From Propionibacterium sp. (lineage in GTDB: Bacteria; Actinomycetota; Actinomycetes; Propionibacteriales; Propionibacteriaceae): DNA of 64,000 nt. The notes under the pieces were generated by a model that was given only the letters and a program-made list of their open reading frames with translations, ran no database searches and was not told the DNA's origin. The translations under genes were made by a program, and so were the position numbers. Positions 25,350 to 35,078 of the stretch are shown here, piece after piece. The stretch's first letter is position 1. Each line of letters opens with the position of its first letter. The stretch covers positions 248,001 to 312,000 of the forward strand of contig JAAYVB010000002.1 in assembly GCA_012517405.1 (NCBI GenBank), in the 5' to 3' direction.

Positions 25350-27086
25350 ATGACGATCATCGACGCGGATCGCACCGCGATAGACAGCCTCGTAGCGCCA
25401 ACGCCGTTCCCCGGGTCGTTCGCCGTCTCGTACCTGCGGGTGTCCACGAAGGAGCAAGCAGAGAAGGGCGGCCAGGCGGAGGGGTTCTCGATCCCAGCGC
25501 AGCGCGAGGCGAACCAGCGCAAGGCCGAGCAGCTCGGCGCAACGATCATCGAGGAGTTCGTCGACGCGGGCGAGTCCGCGCGCAAGGCCGATCGGCCCGA
25601 ACTGATGCGGATGATCCAGTACGTCGCCAAGCACAAGACGAACTACTGCATCGTCCACAAGGTCGACCGGCTCGCCCGAAACCGTGCCGACGACGTGACC
25701 ATCCACCTCGCGCTCAAGGACGCCGGAGTCACGCTGGTATCGGCGACGGAGAACATCGACGAGACCCCATCGGGGATGCTGCTGCACGGCATCATGTCCT
25801 CGATTGCCGAGTTCTACTCCCGCAACCTCGCCACCGAGGTCGTCAAGGGCCTGTCGCAGAAGGCCGCGCAAGGCGGCACCGTGACGAAGGCACCCATCGG
25901 CTACCGCAACGTCGGCGTGCGCGACGAGTTCGGGCGCGAGGTACGCACCGTCGAGATCGACGACGAACGGGCGCGGCTGGTCAGCTGGGCGTTCCAGGTG
26001 TTCGCCTCCGGCGACTGGACAACGAGCCAGCTCCACCAAGAGCTCGTGGCGCGCGGCCTCACGACTGCTGCGACACCGCGGCGACCTTCTCGGCCAATCG
26101 GCAAGTCATCGGTACACCGGATGTTGACGAACCCGTACTACAAGGGCAGCGTGCGCTACCAGGGCGTCACCTATGCCGGAGCACACGAGGCGATCGTCCC
26201 GAACGAGGTGTGGGACCAGGTGCAGACCGTGCTCGGCACGCACCGATCCGCAGCGGATGCAACGCAGGTGCACGAGCACTACTTGAAGGGCACGGTGTTC
26301 TGTGGACAGTGCGGCTCGCGGCTGATCGTGTGTAACGCGAAGAGCAGCCAGGGCACGATCTACCCCTACTTCGTGTGTGCGAGCCGGCATGGCGGCAGGG
26401 GCGATTGCACGCGACAGGCGATGCTGATCGAGCAGGTGGAACGACTCATCGAGCGCTTCTACGCCAAGGTGCAGATCGACCCGGAAACGATCGAGGCGGT
26501 ATCGGCGATGATCCATGCCCGGTTCGACGAAATGATGGCCGAAGGAGCCGCCGAACTCGCCGACCTCGCGTCCCGGAGAACACAACTCGGAGGCGAGCAG
26601 CAGAAGCTGCTCCAGGCTCACTACGCCGGGGCGATCCCGCTCGACCTGCTCAAGAAGGAGCAGGATCGGATCACCGCGTCGCTGGAGACCATCGAGCACC
26701 GGATCACCGCGCACCACGGCCACTACGCCGACGCGAGAGCGAACCTCGACGACTCACTGAAACTGCTGTCCAACGCCGCCGACATCTACGAGCACGCCGA
26801 CGATGCAAACCGTCGGCTCCTCAACCAGGCGCTGTTCAAGACGATCTACATCGACGAGGACAATGACGTGCGCGTCGGCTACCGCAACCCGTACGACGGG
26901 CTGAGCATCCCCGGCCTGCATGCCGACGCACTGAGTTGGGCCGCGGAGGCAAAGAAGATGGGCCAGGCTGAACCCTCGACCAAGGGTGGCCCCTTGGTCG
27001 AAAGTTCAAACCTGACCCGTTTGGGGTGGCTGACGGGACTTGAACCCGCGGCCGCCTGGACCACAACCAGGAGCTCTACCAACTGA
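25350..27086 (+). CDS. Large serine recombinase, C-terminus read through antisense tRNA-His
   Basis: A 578-residue serine site-specific recombinase. The resolvase domain (about residues 25-170) has the catalytic serine in YLRVSTKEQ and the VHKVDRLARNRAD segment. A recombinase domain follows (about 190-300), then a zinc ribbon (FCGQCGSRL...CASRHGGRGDC), a long coiled-coil stretch (about 390-480) and a beta-rich tail. It would integrate and excise the surrounding element. The normal homology ends near LSWAAEAKKM; the last 35-40 residues come from the tRNA-His flank and the tRNA antisense strand. The tail is therefore created by the insertion point. ATG 25350 follows GAGAAGAG. Confidence 0.9.
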   Translation: MTIIDADRTAIDSLVAPTPFPGSFAVSYLRVSTKEQAEKGGQAEGFSIPAQREANQRKAEQLGATIIEEFVDAGESARKADRPELMRMIQYVAKHKTNYCIVHKVDRLARNRADDVTIHLALKDAGVTLVSATENIDETPSGMLLHGIMSSIAEFYSRNLATEVVKGLSQKAAQGGTVTKAPIGYRNVGVRDEFGREVRTVEIDDERARLVSWAFQVFASGDWTTSQLHQELVARGLTTAATPRRPSRPIGKSSVHRMLTNPYYKGSVRYQGVTYAGAHEAIVPNEVWDQVQTVLGTHRSAADATQVHEHYLKGTVFCGQCGSRLIVCNAKSSQGTIYPYFVCASRHGGRGDCTRQAMLIEQVERLIERFYAKVQIDPETIEAVSAMIHARFDEMMAEGAAELADLASRRTQLGGEQQKLLQAHYAGAIPLDLLKKEQDRITASLETIEHRITAHHGHYADARANLDDSLKLLSNAADIYEHADDANRRLLNQALFKTIYIDEDNDVRVGYRNPYDGLSIPGLHADALSWAAEAKKMGQAEPSTKGGPLVESSNLTRLGWLTGLEPAAAWTTTRSSTN

Positions 27087-27098
27087 GCTACAGCCACC
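27025..27098 (-). tRNA. tRNA-His (GTG)
   Basis: A full cloverleaf on the minus strand. The acceptor stem GTGGCTG/CAGCCAC carries the extra 5' G of tRNA-His opposite C73. The anticodon loop TTGTGGT lies between CCTGG and CCAGG, and the T-loop is TTCAAGT. The 3' CCA is not fully encoded (CCC follows). The 3' end faces the serine-recombinase element. Confidence 0.95.
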
Positions 27099-27272
27099 AT
27101 GCCCACCAGATCAGGACCTCCCGAATCAGGCAGCCTGATCAGTGTAGCGCCCAGATCCAGGTTCCGTAAAACCGGCCCAGCGGCACTTCGCTCGACCGCT
27201 GTCGTGTCGGCCGTACCGGATGAAGTGGTTGTCGGACCCCATTAACATAGTCCGCAGGGTAAGGGAGAAGGC

Positions 27273-28304
27273 GTGAACAAGCGGATCACACTCGCCGACA
27301 TAGCGGCGCGTACGGGCTTGTCTGCGTCCACTGTGAGCATGGTGCTCAACAACCGTCCGGGCTCTCGCATTCCCGAAGCAACCGCTGAGCGCGTCCGTGC
27401 GATCGCCGAGGAACTCGGCTACGCGCCCGACCGCACGGCACGCGGGCTGCGTACCGGCCGCTCCGAGGCGCTCGGGTTCATCTCGGACGAGGTGACGATC
27501 ACCCGCTACGCCTCGGCGATGATCCGCGGCATCCTGGACGCCGCGGAGGCCTGCAACCACGCCGTCCTGATGGCCGAGACCGACAATCACCCGCGGCGCC
27601 TGGAGAACGCGATCCGCCTGATGCGCACCCGCCACATCGACGGCATCCTCGTCGGGCTGATGCGAGCCCGCCAGGTGGATCTTCCGGCCGGCCTGGGTGG
27701 GCTGCCCGTCATCATTGTCAACGGCAAGGTCGACGGCTATCACGCTGTGCTTCCCGACGAGTACCAGGCCGGCCTGGACGCGGTGAACTACCTCGTAGCA
27801 CATGGTCACCGCAGGATCGCCTTCATCGGCCGGGCAGCGGTGCATCTCGACCCACGCGTCTCCTGGACGATCGGCCGCCGCATCTCCGGCATTGATACTG
27901 GGATGGCAAACGCCGGTCTGTCGTTCGTCCACGAGGTCGGGGGCTCGGACTGGGAGCCGGAACTCGGCTACCGCGGCGCTGCCGAGATCTTCGATCGGGG
28001 CGACATCACAGCCATCATTACCGCCAACGACCGCATCGCCTTCGGTGTCTACGGAGTGGCTCAGGCACGCGGACTGAGTATCCCCGATGACATGTCGGTG
28101 CTGTCGTTCGACGATGAGCAATTGGCCAGCTACGTGCGTCCCCAGGTCACCACGATGCGCCTGCCCTACCTCGACATGGGACAGATCGCCGCCGAGCTCC
28201 TGTTCAAGCAGATCGCGGGCGAGTGGTGTCCGACAGACTCCGCCGAGGAGACGCTCGTCCGGATGCCGCTGGTCGAACGCAGCTCGGTCGCTGACCTCGG
28301 CTGA
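27273..28304 (+). CDS. LacI family regulator of the sucrose genes
   Basis: A 343-residue LacI/GalR repressor. The N-terminal helix-turn-helix reads ITLADIAARTGLSASTVSMVLNNRPG, with hinge PDRTARGLRTGRS, and a periplasmic-binding-protein-type sensor domain follows (residues 60-335; VLSFDDEQLASYVRPQVTTMRLP is typical of the C-terminal lobe). It lies 149 bases upstream of a sugar symporter and a GH32 hydrolase on the same strand, with a perfect 14-bp LacI-type palindrome in between. Repression lifted by sucrose or fructose is the natural inference. GTG 27273 follows AAGGGAGAAGG. Confidence 0.9.
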   Translation: MNKRITLADIAARTGLSASTVSMVLNNRPGSRIPEATAERVRAIAEELGYAPDRTARGLRTGRSEALGFISDEVTITRYASAMIRGILDAAEACNHAVLMAETDNHPRRLENAIRLMRTRHIDGILVGLMRARQVDLPAGLGGLPVIIVNGKVDGYHAVLPDEYQAGLDAVNYLVAHGHRRIAFIGRAAVHLDPRVSWTIGRRISGIDTGMANAGLSFVHEVGGSDWEPELGYRGAAEIFDRGDITAIITANDRIAFGVYGVAQARGLSIPDDMSVLSFDDEQLASYVRPQVTTMRLPYLDMGQIAAELLFKQIAGEWCPTDSAEETLVRMPLVERSSVADLG

Positions 28305-28381
28305 CGACGCCGACCCGGTCGCTCCAATTTGCCGTAGGGCCCTATTCCCAAAGAGGAACTCCGCCTGCTACGCTTCAACTG

Positions 28382-28395
28382 CTATAACGTTATAG
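28382..28395. promoter_or_regulatory. LacI-type operator of the sucrose operon
   Basis: CTATAACGTTATAG is a perfect 14-bp palindrome with the central CG typical of LacI-family sites. It lies 59 bases before the symporter start and 78 bases after the LacI stop. Confidence 0.75.
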
Positions 28396-28453
28396 TGCTT
28401 CTGACTACGTATGTTACGCGGCACCACTCCACGAAAGGAGGGGGACAGGCAAA

Positions 28454-29785
28454 GTGGCCAGCTTCACGAAGTCCCTCAAGAACCCGTCATACCTGCAAAG
28501 CTCCCTGACGCTGCTTCTCTTCTTCATGTCCTGGGGTATCTGGTGGTCCTTCTTCCAGCTGTGGCTCACCAAGGACACCGGCCTGGGGCTGAATGGTAGC
28601 CAGGTCGGCACCGTGTATGCGGTGAACTCGCTCGTGACGCTCATCCTGATGTTCTTCTACGGCACCATCCAGGATCGGCTGGGTCTCAAGCGTCACCTGA
28701 CCATTCTCATCGGCATCATCGCCTCCTGTGTTGCGCCGTTCGTCATCTTCGTCTACGAGCCATTGCTGAAGAACCAGTTCATGTTCGGCGTGATCTTGGG
28801 CGCGATCGTCCTGTCGGCCGGCTTCATGGCTGGTGTTGGCCTGCTGGAAGCATTCGCCGAGCGCATGAGCCGCCGTTTCAACTTCGAATACGGCCAAGCC
28901 CGCATGTGGGGCTCTTTCGGTTACGCGATGGTCGCGTTGGTGGCCGGCTTCCTGTTCACCGCCAACCCGCACCTGAACTTCATCATGGGCTCGGTTTTCG
29001 GCATCGCCTTGCTGCTGATCCAGCTCTTCTGGAAGCCCGGCCCGACCGACCACCACGAACCCGGCACGGTGGAGCCCACCCAGCCCGGCATCCGGGAAAT
29101 GGCCGGCCTGCTCGGGATGAAGTCGCTGTGGCTCATCATCGTCTTCGTCATCTTCTCCTGGACCTTCTACACGGTCTTCGATCAGCAGATGTTCCCCGAT
29201 TTCTACACCGGGCTGTTCGAAACCAAGGAACGCGGCGAGCAGATCTACGGCATCCTCAACTCCGCGCAGGTCTTCTGCGAGGCCGCGATGATGGGTGTCG
29301 TCCCGATCATCATGCGCAAGGTCGGCGTCCGCAACACGCTGCTGATGGGTGTGTCCGTCATGACCCTGCGCATCTTCGGTTGCGCAGTTCTGAGCGACCC
29401 GATCGCCGTCTCCGCAGTCAAGATGCTGCACGCGCTCGAGGTTCCGCTGTTCATCCTGCCGATCTTCCGGTACTTCACCTTGCACTTCAATCCGGCCCTG
29501 TCGGCCACCTTGTACATGGTCGGTTTCCAGATCTCGGCCCAGATCGGCAATGTGATCCTGTCGCAGCCGCTCGGCCAGTTGCGTGACGCCATCGGCTATC
29601 AGCCGACCTTCCTGGTGATTTCCGGAATTGTGCTGCTGTCCGGGATCTTCGCGTTCTTCACGCTGAAGAAGGACGACGACCAAGTGCTCGGCGACCCATT
29701 CCTGCGCGATGGCCAGGCCGAGGTCGTGGCCACCGCGGCCCCCGGTCCGCAGTCCGATCCGACCGGCAGCGACGGGAAGGCCTGA
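28454..29785 (+). CDS. MFS sugar:proton symporter (LacY/CscB-like)
   Basis: A 443-residue transporter with 12 hydrophobic helices, of the oligosaccharide:H+ symporter branch of the major facilitator superfamily. The first helix LLLFFMSWGIWWSFFQLWLT and the GRxG-like loop after helix 2 (GTIQDRLGLKRH) fit that branch. Paired with a GH32 hydrolase and LacI regulator, sucrose or a short fructo-oligosaccharide is the probable substrate. Uptake would be unphosphorylated, in contrast to PTS systems. The start is GTG 28454; the AAAGGAGGG site lies about 12 bases upstream, slightly far. The hydrolase gene begins six bases after its stop. Confidence 0.88.
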   Translation: MASFTKSLKNPSYLQSSLTLLLFFMSWGIWWSFFQLWLTKDTGLGLNGSQVGTVYAVNSLVTLILMFFYGTIQDRLGLKRHLTILIGIIASCVAPFVIFVYEPLLKNQFMFGVILGAIVLSAGFMAGVGLLEAFAERMSRRFNFEYGQARMWGSFGYAMVALVAGFLFTANPHLNFIMGSVFGIALLLIQLFWKPGPTDHHEPGTVEPTQPGIREMAGLLGMKSLWLIIVFVIFSWTFYTVFDQQMFPDFYTGLFETKERGEQIYGILNSAQVFCEAAMMGVVPIIMRKVGVRNTLLMGVSVMTLRIFGCAVLSDPIAVSAVKMLHALEVPLFILPIFRYFTLHFNPALSATLYMVGFQISAQIGNVILSQPLGQLRDAIGYQPTFLVISGIVLLSGIFAFFTLKKDDDQVLGDPFLRDGQAEVVATAAPGPQSDPTGSDGKA

Positions 29786-29791
29786 CGCACC

Positions 29792-31279
29792 ATGAAAGAA
29801 CAACTCGAGCGCGCCGAAGCCGGCGTGGCCAAGCTGCTCGAAGGCCGCAGCGATCGCTGGTACCCGCTGTTCCACATCGCTGCCAAGGCGGGCTGGATCA
29901 ACGATCCGAACGGTCTGTCGTACTTCAACGGGCGTTACCAGGTGTACTTCCAGCATCATCCCTTCGGCACTCAGTGGGGACCGATGCACTGGGGACATGT
30001 CTCCTCCGAGGACATGGTCACCTGGCGGCGGGAGCCGATCGCGATGGCTCCGTCGATCGAAGCCGACCGTGATGGTGTCTTCTCGGGTTCGGCGGTCGTC
30101 TCGGACGACAACCAACTGGTCGCTTACTACACCGGTCACCGCTGGCGCAATGGTGTCAACGAGGACGAAGGCAATCTGCAGGTGCAGTGCATGGCGGTCT
30201 CCGACGATGGCATCACCTTCGAGAAGACGGGTGTCATCGTCGAATGTCCCGAGGGCCTGTTGCACTTCCGCGACCCGAAGGTCTGGCGGATGGGCGACAC
30301 CTGGTACATGGTCTTCGGTGCCTGTTCGGCCGAGAACCGTGGCCAGGTCTGGCTCTACACCTCGACCGACATGAAGTCCTGGGAATTCGACCGGGTGATC
30401 TTCACCGATCCCAACCCGCGCGTGTTCATGCTGGAATGCCCGGACATGTTCCCCCTGGGCGACAAGTGGGTCATTACCTACTGCCCGATGGGTACCAAAC
30501 CGGAACGCTATGTGGCCCGCAACGGCCACAACGCGGGTTATGTGGTCGGCGACTGGCAGCCTGGGGGAGTCTTCGAGCAGATCACCGACTACCGGACGAT
30601 CGACTGGGGACATCAGTTCTACGCGCCGCAGTCGTTCGAGGCGCCGGACGGCCGTCGCATCGAGTACGGCTGGCTCGGATCGTTCACGATGCCGATTGCC
30701 ACCCAAGAAGTCGACGGCTGGTGCGGTCAGTTCACCGTGCCGCGTGAACTCACCTTGGACAAGAACAACCACCTGCGCAGCTTCCCGATCGCCGAGATCG
30801 AGCAACTGCGCACCGAGACCATCGACTTCGGTGCCTTCGAGCTGGGCCTTAATGGCGACAAGGTGCTGGTCGATGACGATGGTGGGGCGGTCGAAATCGA
30901 ACTCGAGGTGGATCTGGCCTCGACCTCGGCCGAGCGGATCGGGCTGAGGGTGCACAACACCCCCGATGGTGGTCACACCTATGTCGCCTACGACGATCTG
31001 GCCGGACGAGTCGATCTCGACCGCAGGCTGACCGGCAACGGTGACCGCGGGCACCGCGCCGCACCATATGAGGGCGGTAGTCAACTCCGGTTGCGGGTGC
31101 TGGTGGATCGGGGGTCCGTCGAGGTCTTCGTCAACGACGGGGCGGAGTCGATCACGTCGTACAGCTTCCCGAACAAAGGTCCGCGCGCTGTCGTCCTGTG
31201 TGCCGAGTCGGGCGTCACCAAGGTGAATGGCCTGAAGGTGCACCGGCTACGGACGATCTGGGAGTCTCCCGACCGGTAG
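29792..31279 (+). CDS. Glycoside hydrolase family 32 (sucrose hydrolase / beta-fructosidase)
   Basis: A 495-residue GH32 enzyme. All three catalytic motifs are present: the nucleophile Asp38 in WINDPNG, the transition-state stabiliser in FRDP, and the acid/base Glu in LECPDMF. A five-bladed propeller is followed by the C-terminal beta-sandwich (from about residue 340, ending in RGSVEVFVNDGAESITSYSF). There is no signal peptide, so it cleaves imported sucrose or fructosides in the cytoplasm. Because the partner is a symporter, the substrate is probably sucrose rather than sucrose-6-phosphate. A strong terminator follows. Confidence 0.95.
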   Translation: MKEQLERAEAGVAKLLEGRSDRWYPLFHIAAKAGWINDPNGLSYFNGRYQVYFQHHPFGTQWGPMHWGHVSSEDMVTWRREPIAMAPSIEADRDGVFSGSAVVSDDNQLVAYYTGHRWRNGVNEDEGNLQVQCMAVSDDGITFEKTGVIVECPEGLLHFRDPKVWRMGDTWYMVFGACSAENRGQVWLYTSTDMKSWEFDRVIFTDPNPRVFMLECPDMFPLGDKWVITYCPMGTKPERYVARNGHNAGYVVGDWQPGGVFEQITDYRTIDWGHQFYAPQSFEAPDGRRIEYGWLGSFTMPIATQEVDGWCGQFTVPRELTLDKNNHLRSFPIAEIEQLRTETIDFGAFELGLNGDKVLVDDDGGAVEIELEVDLASTSAERIGLRVHNTPDGGHTYVAYDDLAGRVDLDRRLTGNGDRGHRAAPYEGGSQLRLRVLVDRGSVEVFVNDGAESITSYSFPNKGPRAVVLCAESGVTKVNGLKVHRLRTIWESPDR

Positions 31280-31290
31280 TTCACGGGCCA

Positions 31291-31331
31291 AAGGGCTGTC
31301 GCAGTCGCTCCCTCGGACTGCGGCAGCCCTT
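31291..31331. terminator. Terminator of the sucrose operon
   Basis: A near-perfect 16-bp stem (AAGGGCTGTCGCAGTC with GACTGCGGCAGCCCTT, one G-T pair) closes a 9-base loop 11 bases after the GH32 stop; GTTCGT follows. Confidence 0.85.
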
Positions 31332-31423
31332 GTTCGTCCGCCGAGGTGCCCGAATCGGCCGGCAAAGCGTCAGCAGTCTGGACGCGAGTTCGTCGGCGCT
31401 TGCGCACACTAAACTCGGGGAGC

Positions 31424-34150
31424 GTGGCGACAGTGACGAATGCTCCCCAGACGACAGCCGATGCCAAACCGTGGGCAGAGTCCCCGCAGGACGTGCTCGA
31501 GCTGCTGGACGCCTCGTCCGGCGGTCTGTCCGGCACTGAGGCAGCCCGAAGGCTCGAGCGAGACGGCAGCAACACGCTTCCCGAACCGACCCAGAAGCCC
31601 GCCTGGCGTCGCCTGCTGGCGCACTTCGACGATGTGCTGATCTACATTCTGATCGCCGCTGCCGTACTCAAGGCGATCAGCGGCGACTGGATCGACTTCG
31701 CGGTGATCAGCGTTGTCATCGTGGCCACCGCGGTCATCGGATTCATTCAGGAGGGTCGCGCCGCGTCCGCGCTGGCCAGCCTTCAGGACATGCAATCGCT
31801 GGACGCTCAGGCGCTGCGCGACGACAGCTGGGGTGTGGTGGACGCCGCCACCCTGGTGGTCGGCGATGTCGTGCGTGTCCGGTCCGGCGACCGGGTACCC
31901 GCCGACCTGAGGCTGCTGGAGGCGTCGTCGCTGCAGGCGGACGAAGCCGCCATGACCGGCGAATCGGTGCCGGCCCAAAAGGACGTGGTTCCGGTCTGTG
32001 TAGAGGCCGGTCTCGGTGACCGTTCGTCCATGCTCTTCTCGGGCACGATCATCACCGCAGGCACCGGCGAGGGAGTGGTGGTCGCCACCGGTGCCGACAC
32101 CGAGATCGGACGCATTTCGTCGCTGGTCTCCGACCAGGACCAGCTCGATACCCCGTTGACCCGTCAGCTGGCCCACCTGGGCAAACAACTGTCGATCCTC
32201 ATCGGCCTGCTCGCCGTCGTGATGCTGCTGGTCGGACGCATCTTCCACGACTTCACCGGGGACGAGCTGATGTCGTCGGCGATCGGGTTCGCGGTCGCCG
32301 CAGTCCCGGAAGGCCTGCCAGTCCTGGTGACGGTGACACTCGCCCTCGGCGTTCAGCAGATGGCCAAGCGCAATGCCATCACCCGCAAGATGGCCTCGGT
32401 CGAGACCCTGGGTTCGGTCACCACCATCTGCTCGGACAAGACCGGAACCCTCACCCAGAACGAGATGACCGCACGCAGCGTCGTCACCGCCGACGGCATA
32501 TACCAGGTCGAGGGCACCGGATATCAACCCACCGGCCGCATCACGACCGAGGCCGGTGAGACAGCCGACCTCGCGAACCATCCCGACCTGGAAGCTCTGG
32601 TGCTGGCCGCCGGGGTGGCCAACGATGCGCGGGTCGAACAGACCGATGAAGGCTGGCGGGTGGTCGGACAGCCCACCGAGGGAGCCATGGATGTGCTGGC
32701 GGCGAAGGCGGGAGCCGACGTCGACGATGTCGTCCGCCTCGCCCAGGTACCCTTCGAATCCGCGCACAAGTTCTCAGCAACACTCGATGACGTTCCCGAC
32801 GGGGATGAAACCCGGCGGATCATTCACGCGCTCGGAGCACCGGACCGGCTGCTCGACCGCTCGTCCAGCCAGCTGACCGTCACCGGTGAGCGGGTGCCGG
32901 TGGATATCGAGGCCTGGGAACGACATATCGATGAGTTGTCGGTACAGGGTCTGCGGGTTCTCGCGGTGGCCGAGCGTCCCGCCGACGGTGTGGAATCCAT
33001 CGAGCTCGCCGATCTGGACACTGACCTGACCTTCCTGGGGCTGGTCGGCATCGTCGATCCACCGCGCCCGGAGGTCACCGACGCGATCGCCGACGCCCAC
33101 ACCGCGGGCATCCGGGTGAAGATGATCACCGGCGACCACAAGGGCACTGCGGTGGCCATCGCCCGCGAACTCGGCATCGTGGGGACGGACGGGCGAGTGG
33201 AGGCGCTGACCGGGGCCGACCTGGACGCGATGCGTCAAGACGAGCTGGCGCTGGTGGCCCGTGATGTCGACGTCTACGCGCGCACCTCGCCGGAGCACAA
33301 GCTGCGCATCGTGCGGGCACTCCAGTCGCAGGGCGAAGTCGTCGCGATGACCGGCGACGGTGTCAACGACGCGCCGTCCATCACGCGTGCAGATGTCGGG
33401 GTCGCGATGGGCATCAAGGGCACCGAGGCGACCAAGGAGGCCGCCGATATCGTGCTGGCCGACGACAACTTCGCCACCATCGAACGGGCAGTGGAGGAGG
33501 GACGCCGGATCTACGACAACATCCGTAAGTCGGTCGCGTTCCTGCTGCCGACCAACGGCGCCCAAGCCTTGATCATTCTGGTTGCGGTGATGGTCGGTAT
33601 CGCCCTGCCGCTGGCCCCCGTCCAGATCTTGTGGATCAACCTGGTGACCGCTTTGACGCTGTCGCTGGCCTTGGCCGGTGAACCAGCCGAGCCCGGCATC
33701 ATGCGGCGCCCGCCCCGCGCCCCCAGCGAACAGGTGCTGTCGCCGCGCACCTTGGTGCAGGTGCTGTGGACCTCACTGCTGATCGGCGGGGTGACCTTGT
33801 GGTTGTTCATCATCGAACGCAATACCGGCGGCAGCTACGCCATGGCCCAAACCACAGCGGTGACGATGCTGGCCTTCGGGCAGTTGGCCTATCTGTTCAA
33901 CTGCCGCTTCCTCAATACCTCATCGCTGACCTGGCGGGTGCTGGTCGGCAACCGGATGATCTGGTACGGAGTCGCCGGGCTGCTGGCACTGCAGTGCGTG
34001 TTCATCTACGCGCCGTTCATGCACATCTGGTTCGATTCGGCCCCCATCGGGCTCGCGGAATGGGGCCGGATCTTCGGAATGGCTGTGGTCGTCTTCCTGC
34101 TCGTCGAGGCCGGAAAGTGGGTCATCCGGAAGGTCTTCGACCGCCGCTGA
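31424..34150 (+). CDS. P2-type cation-transporting ATPase (MgtA/PacL-like)
   Basis: A P-type ATPase of about 908 residues. It has a Cation_ATPase_N region ([22 protein letters not shown]), actuator loop [10 protein letters not shown], transmembrane motif AVPEGLP, phosphorylation site [12 protein letters not shown], hinge [10 protein letters not shown] and a C-terminal four-helix block with LWINLVTAL. The P-E-G-L-P ion motif and lack of metal-binding domain place it with P2 Ca2+/Mn2+/Mg2+ or Na+ pumps rather than metal exporters. Ion choice cannot be decided from sequence. The frame opens at 31346, but the first 26 codons overlap the intergenic region; GTG 31424 or GTG 31433 near GGGGAG are better starts. 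It stands alone. Confidence 0.9.
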   Translation: MATVTNAPQTTADAKPWAESPQDVLELLDASSGGLSGTEAARRLERDGSNTLPEPTQKPAWRRLLAHFDDVLIYILIAAAVLKAISGDWIDFAVISVVIVATAVIGFIQEGRAASALASLQDMQSLDAQALRDDSWGVVDAATLVVGDVVRVRSGDRVPADLRLLEASSLQADEAAMTGESVPAQKDVVPVCVEAGLGDRSSMLFSGTIITAGTGEGVVVATGADTEIGRISSLVSDQDQLDTPLTRQLAHLGKQLSILIGLLAVVMLLVGRIFHDFTGDELMSSAIGFAVAAVPEGLPVLVTVTLALGVQQMAKRNAITRKMASVETLGSVTTICSDKTGTLTQNEMTARSVVTADGIYQVEGTGYQPTGRITTEAGETADLANHPDLEALVLAAGVANDARVEQTDEGWRVVGQPTEGAMDVLAAKAGADVDDVVRLAQVPFESAHKFSATLDDVPDGDETRRIIHALGAPDRLLDRSSSQLTVTGERVPVDIEAWERHIDELSVQGLRVLAVAERPADGVESIELADLDTDLTFLGLVGIVDPPRPEVTDAIADAHTAGIRVKMITGDHKGTAVAIARELGIVGTDGRVEALTGADLDAMRQDELALVARDVDVYARTSPEHKLRIVRALQSQGEVVAMTGDGVNDAPSITRADVGVAMGIKGTEATKEAADIVLADDNFATIERAVEEGRRIYDNIRKSVAFLLPTNGAQALIILVAVMVGIALPLAPVQILWINLVTALTLSLALAGEPAEPGIMRRPPRAPSEQVLSPRTLVQVLWTSLLIGGVTLWLFIIERNTGGSYAMAQTTAVTMLAFGQLAYLFNCRFLNTSSLTWRVLVGNRMIWYGVAGLLALQCVFIYAPFMHIWFDSAPIGLAEWGRIFGMAVVVFLLVEAGKWVIRKVFDRR

Positions 34151-34205
34151 CCCGACGCGCGGACGTGCCCCCGCGTCCGGCACATCAACTATCCGAGCGC
34201 TGAAC

Positions 34206-34826
34206 TCAGTCCTGCGCGGCGAAACCGGTCAGTGAGCCCTGGCACTTGGCAGCAATGGCCCGAGCCGCGGTGCTGGTGGGGCCGGGCTGCGGGACGAAGA
34301 CGGCCTCGCGGTAGTACTGCAACTCCTCGATCGACTCCTGGATGTCGGCGAGCGCCCGGTGGTTGCCGTTCTTGTCCGGAGCGTTGTAGTAGGCCCGCGG
34401 ATACCAGCGTCGAGCCAGCTCCTTGATGCTGGAGACATCCACGTTGCGGTAGTGCAGATGGCCCTCGAGCTCGGGCATGTCCCGGGCGAGGAAGGCGCGG
34501 TCGGTGCCGACCGTGTTACCGGCCAGCGGGGCCTTCCGGGCATCGGGCACATAGGTCTTGATGTAGTCGAGCAGTTGCGCCTCGGCGTCGGCCATGCTCA
34601 GGGTTGCCTTCTCCAACTCGTCGAGAAGACCCGAATCGGTGTGCATCTTGAGCACCGTCTCGTTCATCTGCTCCAGTGCCTGCTGGGACGGCGGGATCAA
34701 CAGGTCGAGGCCTTCGCCCTGCACCTTGAGCTCGCCATCGGTCACCAGTACCGCGACTTCGACCAAAGCATCGGTAGCCAGGTTGAGCCCGGTCATTTCA
34801 CAGTCGATCCACACCAGCATGTCCAT
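34206..34826 (-). CDS. orn: Oligoribonuclease
   Basis: A 206-residue DEDDh 3'-5' exonuclease that degrades short RNA and pGpG in the cytoplasm. The motifs are complete: WIDCEMTGL (D/E pair), the second Asp in NTVGTDRAFLARDMP, and H/D in NHRALADIQESIEELQYY. The start at ATG 34826 gives the conserved N-terminus MDMLVWIDCEMTGL and has AGGGA upstream; the open frame to 34913 has no family homology. It diverges from tRNA-Arg, in the gene order often seen in actinobacteria. It lies tail-to-tail with the P-type ATPase gene. Confidence 0.96.
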   Translation of the reverse strand: MDMLVWIDCEMTGLNLATDALVEVAVLVTDGELKVQGEGLDLLIPPSQQALEQMNETVLKMHTDSGLLDELEKATLSMADAEAQLLDYIKTYVPDARKAPLAGNTVGTDRAFLARDMPELEGHLHYRNVDVSSIKELARRWYPRAYYNAPDKNGNHRALADIQESIEELQYYREAVFVPQPGPTSTAARAIAAKCQGSLTGFAAQD

Positions 34827-34929
34827 CACGTCCCTAAGGGTATGCCACTGCCGCGAAGCCGGAGAATCCGATGGCTGATCCAGCACCCGCGGGCGGATGG
34901 GCCGGGGGAGCATCCTCTAGACTGTCCGT

Positions 34930-35002
34930 GCCTCCGTAGCTCAGTGGATAGAGCATCCGCCTTCTAAGCGGCTGGCCGCGGGTTCGATCCCCGCCGGGGG
35001 CG
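34930..35002 (+). tRNA. tRNA-Arg (TCT)
   Basis: A complete cloverleaf of 73 bases. The acceptor stem is GCCTCCG/CGGGGGC with discriminator G. The D-arm is GCTC...GAGC, the anticodon loop CTTCTAA carries anticodon TCT, and the T-loop TTCGATC sits in a GCGGG/CCCGC stem. No CCA is encoded. Confidence 0.95.
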
Positions 35003-35078
35003 CCGGGCGGGCCAGTGGGCACGGACTTGGCCGTTCGCCAGAGCGGGGACGAGTTCAGGGCGCGATAGTCTTGCCCAC

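Larger units (their letters stand above)
24100..27024 (+). mobile_element. Integrated serine-recombinase element between tetR and tRNA-His
   Basis: The stretch contains an HTH region fused to tetR, two small coupled genes, a structured leader and a large serine recombinase, and abuts the 3' end of tRNA-His. The left boundary is placed where the TetR homology stops (near 24100); the right boundary is the tRNA 3' end. Both ends are approximate, and I could not find a convincing direct repeat. It may be a remnant, since it carries no other cargo. Confidence 0.55.

Noticed and set aside
24520-27010. AAAGTTC-AA-TGA similarity between 24532 and 27002 as possible att repeats
   Set aside because: Only a short imperfect match (AAAGTTCGAATGTCAG against AAAGTTCAAACCTGAC); too weak to define element ends.
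28487-31243. 918-codon minus-strand open frame across the MFS and GH32 genes
   Set aside because: It lies wholly opposite two well-supported genes and its peptide is His/Asp/Gln/Val-rich, typical of antisense frames in GC-rich DNA.
31409-32767. Minus-strand frame of 452 codons opposite the P2-type ATPase gene
   Set aside because: Shadow of the conserved ATPase; composition typical of reverse frames.
34158-34182. CGGACG/CGTCCG hairpin between the P2-type ATPase and orn genes
   Set aside because: Stem is short, loop is large and no T-run follows; not reported as a terminator.
34834-35022. Short open frame across tRNA-Arg on the minus strand
   Set aside because: Peptide GDRTRGQPLRRRMLYPLSYGG is the common artefact of reading a tRNA gene backwards.
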